Shown piece after piece: positions 1 to 8,753 of a stretch of 64,000 nucleotides of DNA (positions are counted from its first letter, which is position 1; every line of letters starts with the position of its first letter). The notes below the pieces were generated by a model, which worked only from the letters and a program-made list of their open reading frames with translations, had not been told where the DNA came from and made no database searches. The translations under genes and the position numbers were made by a program. Location of the stretch: contig NZ_CP045293.1 of NCBI RefSeq assembly GCF_009363075.1, forward strand, positions 2,976,001-3,040,000. The letters are read 5' to 3'. Source of the stretch: Paenibacillus guangzhouensis (lineage in GTDB: Bacteria; Bacillota; Bacilli; Paenibacillales; Paenibacillaceae).

Positions 1-15
1 AATCGCTAGAACCAC
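1..15 (-). CDS. plsY: PlsY glycerol-3-phosphate acyltransferase, first five codons only
   Basis: Only a GTG start and four further codons (Val-Leu-Ala-Ile) lie inside the window; the rest continues beyond its left edge. A strong Shine-Dalgarno (AAGGGGAGG) sits just upstream, right after the der stop. PlsY proteins start with a hydrophobic segment of this type, and plsY is a common neighbour downstream of der. The identity is inferred from position and five residues. Confidence 0.4.
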
Positions 16-36
16 AGTTCTCCTCCCCTTAACCCA

Positions 37-1359
37 CTATTCTTGATCGGTCTTCCGTCGAGTAAAGATACGAATCGGTGTGCCTTCGAACGTAAACGCA
101 GCCCGTATCTTATTCTCAAGGTACCGTTCATATGAGAAGTGCATCAGCTCCGGATCATTAACGAAGACGACAATCGTCGGCGGTTTCACGGCAACTTGTG
201 TCACGTAGTTAATCCGCATGCGACGACCTTTATCTGTCGGTGGAGGATTAATCGCAATCGCATCAGAGACGATATCATTAAGAATATGTGTCTGGATACG
301 CTGCGCATGCTGCTCAGATACATGCTGTACAACAGGCAGAAGCTTGTGTAGACGCTGCTTTGTCTTCGCAGACAAATAAACAACCGGACTGTACGTCATG
401 AATAGGAAGTGATCCCGAATTTTTTGCGTAAATTGTTGCATGGTCTTATCGTCCTTCTCGACAACATCCCACTTATTTACGACAAAGATCGATGCTTTCC
501 CTGCATCATGCGCATACCCCGCGATATGTTTGTCTTGATCAATAATTCCTTCTTCGCCATTGATGACGACGAGGACAACATCCGCGCGCTCGATCGCTTT
601 AATCGCACGCATGACGCTATATTTCTCTGTCGATTCATAGACTTTACCCCGTTTGCGCATACCAGCTGTATCGATCAGAACATATTTCTGTCCATCGCGT
701 TCAAATGGGGTATCGATTGCATCTCGTGTAGTCCCGGCAATATCACTTACGATGACACGCTCTTCACCTAGAATCGCATTCACAAGCGATGATTTGCCGA
801 CATTTGGACGGCCAATTAATGCAACACGAATGACATCCTCGTCATAGACTTCTTCTTCTTTCTCCGGGAGAAGCTCTACAACCGCATCGAGTAAATCGCC
901 AATCCCTGTTCCGTGTGAGCCTGATAAGGCAATCGGATCACCTAAGCCCAGGCTGTAGAATTCATAAATTTCATCCATCCGGCTCAAGTTGTCAACTTTA
1001 TTCACTGCCAAGACGATTGGTTTGCCTGAACGGAACAAGAGCTGCGCTACTTCCTCATCGGCATTCGTTAGCCCGCTCTTCGCTTCACACATAAACACAA
1101 TCACATCCGCCTCTTCGATTGCAAGCTCAGCTTGGACTCGAATCGACTTCAAAATCACATCTTCGCCATCAATCTCAATACCGCCTGTATCAATGACGCT
1201 GAATGGTACACCGTTCCATTCAGCAGTCCCGTAAATACGGTCACGCGTAATCCCAGGCTTGTCTTCCACGATCGCTAGACGATCCCCGATAATCCGGTTG
1301 AAAATCGTCGATTTTCCTACGTTAGGACGCCCAACGATGGCAACTACGGGTCTAGACAT
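37..1359 (-). CDS. der: Ribosome-associated GTPase Der (EngA)
   Basis: Essential double-GTPase needed for 50S ribosomal subunit assembly. Two tandem EngA-type G domains are visible, each with a GRPNVGKS P-loop (near residue 8 and in the middle of the protein), followed by DTGG/NKVD in the first and DTAG/NKWD in the second. A C-terminal KH-like domain rich in basic residues follows. The ATG at 1359 has AGGAGG at good spacing and gives [10 protein letters not shown], the normal N-terminus; an upstream in-frame start would add 12 untypical residues. Length 440 residues is normal for the family. It is the last complete gene of the der-yphA group on this strand. Confidence 0.97.
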   Translation of the reverse strand: MSRPVVAIVGRPNVGKSTIFNRIIGDRLAIVEDKPGITRDRIYGTAEWNGVPFSVIDTGGIEIDGEDVILKSIRVQAELAIEEADVIVFMCEAKSGLTNADEEVAQLLFRSGKPIVLAVNKVDNLSRMDEIYEFYSLGLGDPIALSGSHGTGIGDLLDAVVELLPEKEEEVYDEDVIRVALIGRPNVGKSSLVNAILGEERVIVSDIAGTTRDAIDTPFERDGQKYVLIDTAGMRKRGKVYESTEKYSVMRAIKAIERADVVLVVINGEEGIIDQDKHIAGYAHDAGKASIFVVNKWDVVEKDDKTMQQFTQKIRDHFLFMTYSPVVYLSAKTKQRLHKLLPVVQHVSEQHAQRIQTHILNDIVSDAIAINPPPTDKGRRMRINYVTQVAVKPPTIVVFVNDPELMHFSYERYLENKIRAAFTFEGTPIRIFTRRKTDQE

Positions 1360-1487
1360 AATCCATTTCCTCCTATATCGAATGCTTCTCTGCAATCATG
1401 AAGCTACATTCCTTCTAAATTTTCGTGCCCCAGCCAAAGTATTCGGAATCAACCGCAAAAGTTTCTCTTCACTTTGGTGAGTCTTTT

Positions 1488-2114
1488 TTATTTCTTCCAA
1501 CTCTTAAACCGTTCATAGAAAAAACCTGCCGTATTCTTACCGAGCTGCATGACGCTCTCAAAACACCACGCCGTTAATCTTGCAGTTAGGATTGAAATCC
1601 ACCAACCGTCATACCATGCTGCCGAACCTAATATGATTCCTAATCCTCCTGTCATTCCTTGCAATAACGCATCCCCAAGCAAGAACCCTACCGTAATAAT
1701 AATAAGCTGCTCCTCGATGGATTGTACCGCGAGAAGGACGCATGCCGTCGATACGATCACAGGATCCCATCGCGATGACACCCAGATGAAGATCGGATCC
1801 ATCATAACGAAATGCCCGAACAACGCATATACAATGCCAATGAGCAGCGTAACGATCAAAACGTAGATTTTACGATACCACGGTTCCAGCTTATCAAAGC
1901 AATAAACCGCTGTGACAAGCAGAACGAGTACACCCATATTCAGAGTCGTCGTCGCATAAATCGGAACTGTAAATAAGACGGATATCGGAAAAAGAATCAT
2001 AAACAACATACAAGATCGATAAGTCAATGAAGAAACGAATATTTCTCTCCATCCACTGCATAGTAAAATAACAACAATTAAATACACTAATAATGCGATT
2101 GTACCAGCATTCAA
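1488..2114 (-). CDS. YphA-like polytopic membrane protein
   Basis: A 208-residue integral membrane protein with about six hydrophobic helices and a short basic C-terminal tail. Position between der and fni matches B. subtilis yphA, a membrane protein of similar size and unknown function, so the name rests on synteny and topology rather than on motifs. The frame extends to a GTG at 2123, but GAGGTGATCC is better spaced to the TTG at 2114, giving an N-terminus LNAGTIALL. That Shine-Dalgarno lies within an inverted repeat (AGGATCA-N7-TGATCCT, 2115-2135) that could partly hide it. Confidence 0.6.
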   Translation of the reverse strand: MNAGTIALLVYLIVVILLCSGWREIFVSSLTYRSCMLFMILFPISVLFTVPIYATTTLNMGVLVLLVTAVYCFDKLEPWYRKIYVLIVTLLIGIVYALFGHFVMMDPIFIWVSSRWDPVIVSTACVLLAVQSIEEQLIIITVGFLLGDALLQGMTGGLGIILGSAAWYDGWWISILTARLTAWCFESVMQLGKNTAGFFYERFKSWKK

Positions 2115-2154
2115 TAGGATCACCTCAGCTGATCCTATTATCTGTCAATCCTGT

Positions 2155-3216
2155 TTATTTTAACCGAGGATTCTGCCTTTGCGCATAGGTTCGAATATCT
2201 ATTCCTCGGGCATAACACCAATGTGCCGTTTCACCGCTAATAATCATCGGTACATGCCAAAGATCCGAAATACTTGATGCACCGAGCCCCGTCATGATCA
2301 GTGATAACTGCTCATGAAGCTGCGTAATCTGCCGAATAACCGCATCGGTCCCTTCGTGCTTCAATGTCTTTAGGAATGTCCCTGCAAGGCCAGCAGCTCC
2401 GGCTCCAATCGACAGCGCTCTGCATAGATCAAGTGCATGATTAATGCCTCCGGAAGCCATAATCCGGTTCGGTAGAATAGCTTGTCCTACTTCCAACAGC
2501 GCACAACTCGTCGGAATTCCCCAGTCGTTAAGCCATCCTATCGATTCCTCACGCCGAGCGTTCTCGATCGCAGCGAAATTCGTTCCACCAAATCCTCCGA
2601 CATCGATGACAGATACCCCTGCTTCATGAAGCTTCTTGCTCGCATCGACAGTCATTCCGAAGCCAACTTCCTTCACGATGACAGGAACATCGATCGACTG
2701 GACAATAAGGGCGATACGCTCCAAGACTCCTCGAAAATCCCGATCTCCTTCCGGCATGATCAGCTCTTGCATCGGGTTGATATGAATCTGCAGCGCATTT
2801 GCTTGAAGCATATCAACGGCTATCTTGACCTGCTCAACCGTCGCTTCACTCCCTAAATTAGCGAAGACAAGACCCGCTGGATTCATCTCACGAACGACCG
2901 TATAACTAGAACGTACTTCCGGATGCCTTAGCGCAGACATTTGAGACCCGACCGCCATAGCAATTCCAGTCTCTCTTGCTGCAATAGCTAGATCACGGTT
3001 GATTGCCTCGGTTTCTAGCGCTCCTCCAGTCATCGCATTAATAACAATCGGCGAACTCAATTTGAGCTCGCCGATGGTCGATTCGAGTGACACGGAAGAG
3101 AGAGATTGCTCAGGCAGACATTGATGCACAAACCGGATATCCGAAAGTCCGTGTTTACCGCTCTGGCCCGTTTGCAGCGCATGCTGCAAATGCTCAACTT
3201 TGCGCGAAACACGCAT
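2155..3216 (-). CDS. fni: Type 2 isopentenyl-diphosphate delta-isomerase (FMN-dependent)
   Basis: Interconverts isopentenyl and dimethylallyl diphosphate using FMN and NAD(P)H, supplying isoprenoid precursors. The 353-residue TIM-barrel protein shows the family signatures: an early INAMTGG flavin-binding segment, the VGSQMSAL segment, the QIHINPMQE motif carrying the conserved Gln and Glu, VKEVGFG, and the glycine-rich phosphate-binding segments ASGGI and GAGAAGLAG. The ATG follows a GGGGGA/GGAG Shine-Dalgarno. It lies between yphA and the S1-repeat gene as in B. subtilis (ypgA/fni). Cytoplasmic; no abnormality seen. Confidence 0.95.
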   Translation of the reverse strand: MRVSRKVEHLQHALQTGQSGKHGLSDIRFVHQCLPEQSLSSVSLESTIGELKLSSPIVINAMTGGALETEAINRDLAIAARETGIAMAVGSQMSALRHPEVRSSYTVVREMNPAGLVFANLGSEATVEQVKIAVDMLQANALQIHINPMQELIMPEGDRDFRGVLERIALIVQSIDVPVIVKEVGFGMTVDASKKLHEAGVSVIDVGGFGGTNFAAIENARREESIGWLNDWGIPTSCALLEVGQAILPNRIMASGGINHALDLCRALSIGAGAAGLAGTFLKTLKHEGTDAVIRQITQLHEQLSLIMTGLGASSISDLWHVPMIISGETAHWCYARGIDIRTYAQRQNPRLK

Positions 3217-3243
3217 CTCTCCATTCCCCCCGTATGAACTGTT

Positions 3244-4479
3244 CTAGTTTTTGAATTTGCTTAGTTTGTCGCCGAATTTCTCTGCAAGAGAGAAGCTCAT
3301 GCCTTCGTTGCTAAGCGATACGTTAGGGTTGTTCAATTTGATCTCTTCTCTAGGCGCTCTAGTCGAAGATTTTGGTTGCTTCTCAGCTTTAGGAGCTTCT
3401 GCTGGAGCTTCTTCTGTTTCTTTGATGCTAAGGCTTACGCGTTTCTCAGCAACATTCAGATCCAAGATTTTCACTTGAACGCTTTGTCCTTCTTTCAATA
3501 CTTCATGCGGCGTACCGATATGACGGTGTGCGATTTGAGAAATGTGCACAAGACCTTCAACACCTGGTGCGATTTCAACGAATGCACCGAAGTTCACAAG
3601 ACGTTTAACAGTACCTGTTACGATATCGCCAATATTGAATTGTCCAGCCGCTGTGTCCCATGGACCTGGTTGTGCAGCTTTGATACTCAAGCTGATTTTA
3701 CCGTTAGCTGGGTCAACTTTTAATACTTTCACGCGAACGCTTTGACCTTCTTGAACAACATCAGCTGGCTTCTCAACATGAGACCAAGCAAGCTCAGATA
3801 CGTGAACCAAACCATCCACGCCGCCGATATCAACGAAAGCGCCGAATTGTGTCAAGCGTTGCACTGTACCGTCGATTTCTTGACCTTCTTGCAAGTTCGC
3901 AATGATGTTTGCTTTGTTCGCTTCGAACTCTTGATCCAATACGTCTTTTTGGGACAAGATGACTTTGTTGTTCTCACGATCTAATTCTTTTACTTTAACG
4001 CGAAGCGTTTTACCTTTGTAATCGCTGAAATCTTCAACGAAATGACGCTCTACCATCGATGCTGGAATGAAACCGCGTGTACCTACATCAGCAACGAGGC
4101 CACCTTTTACCACATCTGCTACAACAACTTCGAATACTTCGCCGCTGTCTAGCTTCGCTTGCAATTGCTCCCATGCGTTCTCGTTATCGATTTGACGCTT
4201 GGATAATACCATTTTTTCGTTTTGATCATCAATTGTCACGACTCTACACTCCACTTCTTGGCCAATTTGTACCGCATCCGCTGCATTATCAACTTGTACA
4301 GAAGACAACTCGCGAATCGGGATAATACCATCATATTTATATCCAAAGCTGACAATGGCTTGGTTATCCTCAATCTTAACGATCGTTCCTTTTACCGTGT
4401 CCCCTTTTTTGATGGATACGATGTTGTCGAGATCCGCTTGACTCTCAACCGCTTCTACTTGCACATTTTCTTCAGACAT
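3244..4479 (-). CDS. 30S ribosomal protein S1-like protein (YpfD type), four S1 repeats
   Basis: An RNA-binding protein built from four S1/OB-fold repeats, recognisable by repeated blocks of the kind GDIVTGTVKRLVNFGAFVEI and GLVHISQIA at roughly residues 20-90, 105-170, 195-265 and 280-350. A low-complexity Ala/Glu/Lys/Pro linker and a short tail finish the 411-residue protein. Members with four repeats (B. subtilis YpfD) are not the full six-repeat S1 of proteobacteria and are not essential there. The start has a strong GAGGAGG. Adenine-rich codon use and strong translation signals are consistent with high expression. Confidence 0.93.
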   Translation of the reverse strand: MSEENVQVEAVESQADLDNIVSIKKGDTVKGTIVKIEDNQAIVSFGYKYDGIIPIRELSSVQVDNAADAVQIGQEVECRVVTIDDQNEKMVLSKRQIDNENAWEQLQAKLDSGEVFEVVVADVVKGGLVADVGTRGFIPASMVERHFVEDFSDYKGKTLRVKVKELDRENNKVILSQKDVLDQEFEANKANIIANLQEGQEIDGTVQRLTQFGAFVDIGGVDGLVHVSELAWSHVEKPADVVQEGQSVRVKVLKVDPANGKISLSIKAAQPGPWDTAAGQFNIGDIVTGTVKRLVNFGAFVEIAPGVEGLVHISQIAHRHIGTPHEVLKEGQSVQVKILDLNVAEKRVSLSIKETEEAPAEAPKAEKQPKSSTRAPREEIKLNNPNVSLSNEGMSFSLAEKFGDKLSKFKN

Positions 4480-4589
4480 TCGTTATACCTCCTCAGTTCA
4501 AAGCCCCATTTATTTAAACCTGCCATGTAGGCAGCGTTCAAAACCATTAAAATGTAGTATCTTTCCAAATACGAAATTCATGCATGCAT

Positions 4590-5162
4590 TCATCGATATT
4601 GATGCTTTAATTGCTCGATTTGCTTCATGATCTCATCCGTAAGTGTATCCACTGCGGTCTTCGGATCTTCTTGGAAAGGGGTCATATCAATCGGTGTGCC
4701 ATATACCACTTTCACTTTACTGAACAGCCGATAGTTGCCGATGATGGCTACAGGTACGACAGCGGCGCCGCTTCGAAGCGCGAAGCTTGCTGCCCCTTTC
4801 TTCCCTTCTCCTTCGGAATGACGCGAACCTTCCGGGAAAATCCCCATCACCTTGCCGTCGCGCAGAATATTCAGCGAGATCTTAATCGATTCTTTACTTA
4901 CACCGCCACGTTTGACTGGGAATGCACCAAGTTCATGAATTAACTTACCGAACAACGGAATCTTGAACAATTCCTGCTTGGCCATGAAGTGCACTTTACG
5001 TTCCAATAAAACGCCCACCGTAGGTGGATCGAATAAACTAACGTGATTCGAACAGAGCAGAACGCCGCCTTCTGTCGGCACATGTTCTGCGCCTATTGCT
5101 TCAAGACGGAACAATAATCGATATAATCCGCGTAAAAGGCCTCTACAAAAATTATACAACAT
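4590..5162 (-). CDS. plsC: 1-acyl-sn-glycerol-3-phosphate acyltransferase
   Basis: Adds the second acyl chain in phospholipid synthesis, forming phosphatidic acid at the membrane. The 190-residue protein has the catalytic HX4D box (NHVSLFDP, near residue 40), the substrate-binding FPEGSRHS block (about residue 110) and the downstream VPVAI block. A hydrophobic amphipathic N-terminus (FCRGLLRGLYRLLFRL) probably anchors it. It starts three bases after the cmk stop, so the two are translationally linked. Other members of the PlsC family acylate different lysophospholipids; the substrate is assigned by family only. Confidence 0.93.
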   Translation of the reverse strand: MLYNFCRGLLRGLYRLLFRLEAIGAEHVPTEGGVLLCSNHVSLFDPPTVGVLLERKVHFMAKQELFKIPLFGKLIHELGAFPVKRGGVSKESIKISLNILRDGKVMGIFPEGSRHSEGEGKKGAASFALRSGAAVVPVAIIGNYRLFSKVKVVYGTPIDMTPFQEDPKTAVDTLTDEIMKQIEQLKHQYR

Positions 5163-5165
5163 AGT

Positions 5166-5867
5166 TTACTTCGCTCCATCCGTTTTGGTTCTGCAATAGT
5201 CAATAATCTGATCCACAACTTCTTCAATGCTCATGGATGTTGTGTCCAATGAAATCGCATCTTCAGCACAGACGAGCGGTGAAACTTCGCGTTGTTCATC
5301 TTGACGATCACGTGCAGCAATATCATGGATGAGCTGCTCCAGTGTTATCTGCTGACTATCTTTAATCTCTTGATAGCGTCTCAGAGCTCTCTCCTCAACA
5401 CTTGCTGTCAGGAAAATTTTCAGTTCAGCTTGCGGCAACACATGTGTACCGATATCGCGGCCATCCATAACTACGCCTTTGCCTGCAGCCATCTGGCGCT
5501 GCATATCGACGAGAATGGATCGAAGCGGACCAATCTTGGCATAAGTAGACGCATGCTGACTAATCTCGTTCGTACGAATAAAGCTTGTAACATCTTCACC
5601 ATTCACGATGACCTGTTGTGTCTGTTCACCGGGAATCAATTCAATATGTAGCTCCTTCATCGCATTCAGAACCCGATCGGTATCCCCTGCTGGAATCCCA
5701 TGCCCCATCATGAACCACGTTACAGCTCTATACATCGCGCCTGTGTCTACATAGACATAGGAGAGTTTCTTCGCGACCTGACGAGCTACCGTACTCTTCC
5801 CTGCTCCTGCAGGGCCGTCAATTGCAATGTTGATCTTGTCTAGTGTGCCTTGCTGCGCATTCAACAA
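5166..5867 (-). CDS. cmk: (d)CMP kinase
   Basis: Phosphorylates CMP and dCMP to the diphosphates. The P-loop IDGPAGAGKST is near the N-terminus, followed by YVDTGAMYRAVTW, the DGRDIGTHVLP block and the RRYQEI lid, all typical of bacterial Cmk. No ATG fits: the ATG at 5897 would place the Shine-Dalgarno inside the gene, whereas AGGAGG (5877-5882) lies 9 bases before TTG at 5867 (a second TTG follows at 5864). With that start the protein is 233 residues, a usual size. It heads a cmk-plsC-S1 gene string. Confidence 0.93.
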   Translation of the reverse strand: MLNAQQGTLDKINIAIDGPAGAGKSTVARQVAKKLSYVYVDTGAMYRAVTWFMMGHGIPAGDTDRVLNAMKELHIELIPGEQTQQVIVNGEDVTSFIRTNEISQHASTYAKIGPLRSILVDMQRQMAAGKGVVMDGRDIGTHVLPQAELKIFLTASVEERALRRYQEIKDSQQITLEQLIHDIAARDRQDEQREVSPLVCAEDAISLDTTSMSIEEVVDQIIDYCRTKTDGAK

Positions 5868-5931
5868 CAGGATGTTCCTCCTCAAAACGTTCCTCACGTC
5901 GAAACGACTTCATTCATCCTTAAATTTCAAG

Positions 5932-5952
5932 AAAAAAGCAGGCGTTGCCTGC
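5932..5952 (-). terminator. Short hairpin with T run between ypfB and cmk
   Basis: GCAGGC-AAC-GCCTGC followed directly by six T on the minus strand, about 50 bases beyond the ypfB stop. It is a compact intrinsic terminator for the ypfA-ypfB transcript. A good -10 hexamer lies just upstream (5962-5967), so for the cmk transcript the same hairpin would fall at the extreme 5' end. Confidence 0.6.
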
Positions 5953-5961
5953 GACGTGAAA

Positions 5962-5991
5962 ATTATACCACACAAAAAAGAGAGATGCAAA
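5962..5991 (-). promoter_or_regulatory. Candidate sigma-A promoter for cmk-plsC
   Basis: A perfect TATAAT (5962-5967) on the minus strand, with TTTGCA about 18 bases upstream (4 of 6 to the -35 consensus). It would start transcription about 90 bases before the TTG start of cmk. Assignment is by eye. Confidence 0.45.
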
Positions 5992-6001
5992 AAATAATCC
6001 G

Positions 6002-6232
6002 CTATGGAAGCGATTTGTTTGGTGTTTTGTCGCTTGAAATCGGAACGCCTTCCAATCGGTCGACACCAGAGATAAACCCGCGTACCATCGGGATTCGAAG
6101 CAAAATCTGACATACAATAAGCAGGCAGCAGCATATCCATAACCATCGCTTCAGATGGCTTTCGACACGGTTCGCAAATTGAATAAATAATTGCACATAT
6201 TGTTCCGATTGCTGATCTTTTTTCTCACGCAT
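6002..6232 (-). CDS. ypfB: YpfB/DUF5359-type small membrane protein
   Basis: A 76-residue protein with a charged N-terminal half (MREKKDQQSEQYVQLFIQF) and one strong transmembrane segment (WLWICCCLLIVCQILL, about residues 36-52), then a short polar tail containing GVDRLEG. Its place between cmk and the PilZ gene matches B. subtilis ypfB, whose function is unknown. The ATG at 6232 has GGAGGTG seven bases upstream, preferable to the earlier in-frame codon at 6250. Confidence 0.75.
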   Translation of the reverse strand: MREKKDQQSEQYVQLFIQFANRVESHLKRWLWICCCLLIVCQILLRIPMVRGFISGVDRLEGVPISSDKTPNKSLP

Positions 6233-6293
6233 GTGATACACCTCCAGCACGAATTGGAGGCTAGTATTCCCAAGTTATGTATGAATTATGCCA

Positions 6294-6947
6294 TTATTTT
6301 TTACGATAATCGAATTGTTTCTCAAAGCAAAAACGGATGATCTTCTGCTGTTCCATATCTACGACTTCACTGAACTTCATCATAACAAGCTGCTTGTCAT
6401 GTGTTAGCGGTTTGATGCGTACTGTCTCAGCCGTGAATTGTGCATGCTCAACCGTTCCGTTACGATACGGAATCAACAACCAACAGGATATTTGCTGACC
6501 CGGCTTCACACTCCACTTCGCGTCGCAGCGAAAGGAGATCCCGCCCCCGCTCACATCTTCTGTAATCGCAATGAACTGCACTTGATCCATTAATTTCACG
6601 GCGAGCTCTAATTCTGCGGTGACACGCAAAAAATTGCGTCGTTGAATTTTCGAAATCGACTCCAGTTCCGGCTTCTTAATCGCTACCATGCGAACAACAT
6701 CCTGACGGGACCCGCAGACATAAGTATTAAAGTAGTTCTTCACGCCGCCTTCCGTCAGAAAATAAACCGAAAGCTCATCGCCTAGATGAAGCGGCTTATA
6801 TCGCCCCGTTCGTTCATCTAACGGAATTTCAATGTATAGATTGGTCTCATCCATCTCTACAATGCGGGACTTATATTCATGGTGTGATTCCTGTTCGTCC
6901 GCCGATGCCACTTGAATATAGACCAGATCACTTACTCGAGGTAACAA
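6294..6947 (-). CDS. PilZ-domain flagellar brake protein (YpfA/MotI-like)
   Basis: Probable c-di-GMP receptor that slows the flagellar motor. An N-terminal YcgR-N-like beta domain (to about residue 105) precedes a C-terminal PilZ domain with both c-di-GMP motifs: RRNFLR (the RxxxR element) and EDVSGGGISF (the D/NxSxxG element). Position next to ypfB matches B. subtilis ypfA (motI). The annotated frame can be extended to GTG 6956, but AGGTGA is correctly placed for TTG at 6947; with this start the protein has 217 residues. Ligand binding is inferred from motifs. Confidence 0.88.
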   Translation of the reverse strand: MLPRVSDLVYIQVASADEQESHHEYKSRIVEMDETNLYIEIPLDERTGRYKPLHLGDELSVYFLTEGGVKNYFNTYVCGSRQDVVRMVAIKKPELESISKIQRRNFLRVTAELELAVKLMDQVQFIAITEDVSGGGISFRCDAKWSVKPGQQISCWLLIPYRNGTVEHAQFTAETVRIKPLTHDKQLVMMKFSEVVDMEQQKIIRFCFEKQFDYRKK

Positions 6948-7073
6948 CCAAATCACCTGCCATATCTAAATTTCTCCTCGTCGATTCCCTCGAACATGGG
7001 GTACAAATCTAGCCATATTATAACATATTACGTCAATAAAACACGCACAAAGTGATGAGGATATGAAAACATA

Positions 7074-7105
7074 ATAAAGCCCTCCGACAGGATTATCGGA
7101 AGGCT
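7074..7105 (-). terminator. Intrinsic terminator after ypeB
   Basis: Minus-strand hairpin AGCCTTCCGATAA...GTCGGAGGGCT followed by TTATT, just after the ypeB stop. Confidence 0.75.
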
Positions 7106-7117
7106 GGGATCGACCAC

Positions 7118-8479
7118 TTATGCTGGTTTCTTCTGCTTCATACCTTTTAACTCTTCAATATGTTCTTCCATTCCCGTCTCCGCATTGAGGTATATACGAT
7201 AGCTAGTACCGTTAATATCCCCTACGAACTCATAGCACAATGTTTGCTGTCCAAGCTCATTTTCGATGATCGCTAACCGATTGAATCTTTCCTTCAGGTC
7301 TGGGTTCAAATATTTCCGTGCTTGTTCTACGCTAAGCTTCGGTGTAATTTTCTTCTTATCGAGAACATGCTTCTTATATTCAAAATCACTGGCTTGGATC
7401 CCTGTAACTTCACCATTATCGAGAGCAATCCGTACGGTAATACGCTCGGGGTAGAAGAGAATACCATGCTGCTTATGCACGAAGATTGTACTGCCGATGT
7501 TGTCATATTCATCATAACTTACCGGCACCATCTCAGGATATTTATGATCGTTCAGGAACTTCTGCGCCGCATCCATCGCCTGATCCTTCGAAATTTTCTT
7601 CGCACCAATATCCCGTGTATCCATGTAACTCGTGAGATGGCCTCCACGTTTGGTGTAATCTAGATGAACGACCGTCTTCGTATCTTTCCGTTTACCTGTG
7701 ACCGAGTAGGAGGCGTATTCTGTCTTTGCCCCGTTCTCAACCACTTTGACATCCGTAATCTTATGGTCGCCGAGGAACGTAGATGCCTTCTTCTTAATCT
7801 CTTCCTTGGTCACATTTTGGCCAGCTAACATTTTTACCGAACGCTTGCTATAGACGCTGTTTACGGCCGGCCCCCAGTTAATCTCAGGGTAATTCCCAAC
7901 CTTTTTGTCAACGGTTTTAAATCCATCGATGATGGAATTATCCAGCTTCTGCGTCTTGCTCGCCATGACTTCCTCCACATCCAGCCAGCGCATGTTATTC
8001 TTCAACGCCGTTGCTTGTACCTTGTGAAGATCATTGGCAATATCCTCTGAATTCGTATACAACGTTTTGAGCATTTTCAGCTCTTCTTTACTAAGCGGCT
8101 CCTTCGTCATATCGCGCATCGAAGCTTTGTAAGAGAAGTTAGAAATATGGGACAGAAAATCCTCTGTTTTGCTGAAAGGCAATAAAGTCAAAGGAAGCTG
8201 GTTAATCTCATTCTGCGCCTCACTTGTTATTCGCCATACATTAGCCAGACTCTTACGATGCATTCCTTGTGAAGCTGAATTTACTGCGAGCGCATTACCT
8301 AATTCACTATGTAATTTCTCCACATGATACGAGAGATCATGGAACGCTCTCTGATATTGACTTTCCGCCTTCAACATGACGGCATTCTTCTGCTTATACT
8401 GTTGATAGCCCCAGTAAGCAGTCGCAATCAAAATTAGGGCGACAACCGGAAATAACACTGCACTAATTCGCTTATACAT
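7118..8479 (-). CDS. ypeB: Germination protein YpeB
   Basis: Spore protein that stabilises and controls the cortex-lytic enzyme SleB in B. subtilis and B. anthracis. A single N-terminal transmembrane or uncleaved signal segment (about residues 8-24) is followed by a helical domain and three PepSY-like repeats (for example KISKDQAMDAAQKFL and KLSVEQARKYL). Length 453 residues is normal. The start is the ATG after AAAGGAG. In B. subtilis sleB lies immediately upstream in the same operon; here that place is taken by a 49-residue zinc-ribbon gene and prsW, so SleB must be encoded elsewhere if present. A hairpin terminator follows the gene. Confidence 0.95.
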   Translation of the reverse strand: MYKRISAVLFPVVALILIATAYWGYQQYKQKNAVMLKAESQYQRAFHDLSYHVEKLHSELGNALAVNSASQGMHRKSLANVWRITSEAQNEINQLPLTLLPFSKTEDFLSHISNFSYKASMRDMTKEPLSKEELKMLKTLYTNSEDIANDLHKVQATALKNNMRWLDVEEVMASKTQKLDNSIIDGFKTVDKKVGNYPEINWGPAVNSVYSKRSVKMLAGQNVTKEEIKKKASTFLGDHKITDVKVVENGAKTEYASYSVTGKRKDTKTVVHLDYTKRGGHLTSYMDTRDIGAKKISKDQAMDAAQKFLNDHKYPEMVPVSYDEYDNIGSTIFVHKQHGILFYPERITVRIALDNGEVTGIQASDFEYKKHVLDKKKITPKLSVEQARKYLNPDLKERFNRLAIIENELGQQTLCYEFVGDINGTSYRIYLNAETGMEEHIEELKGMKQKKPA

Positions 8480-8563
8480 TGTACAAACGGCTCCTTTCTC
8501 ATCACAAACTGACGTTAGTATGATTCAAAAAAGGAAGCTTTATGCATTTTCCGATCAATCGCC

Positions 8564-8713
8564 CTAATAACGGTCTTCTTCGATTTCAAAATCTTGCGTA
8601 TTATTACAAAGACATTGTTTGAACCCTGTTTCAATCCGGCCGCGTTCTTTCTTCCCGCGAAGGACGAATTTCTCTCCGCAGTTCTTGCACCGAATTCTCA
8701 CTTTGACCCGCAT
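8564..8713 (-). CDS. Small zinc-ribbon-like protein, unknown function
   Basis: A 49-residue reading frame with ATG at 8713, GAGGTGATCGG upstream and TAG at 8564-8566. The protein begins MRVKVRIRCKNCGEKF and carries two CxxC/CxC-like pairs (C-K-N-C near residue 10 and C-L-C near residue 40), as in a single four-cysteine zinc ribbon, with basic residues between and an acidic tail (EIEEDRY). It occupies the gap between prsW and ypeB where sleB sits in B. subtilis. I do not recognise a named family. Codon use and the Shine-Dalgarno support a real gene. Confidence 0.7.
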   Translation of the reverse strand: MRVKVRIRCKNCGEKFVLRGKKERGRIETGFKQCLCNNTQDFEIEEDRY

Positions 8714-8753
8714 CCGATCACCTCATTAAGCAGTATAACCGGATTTCAATCGT

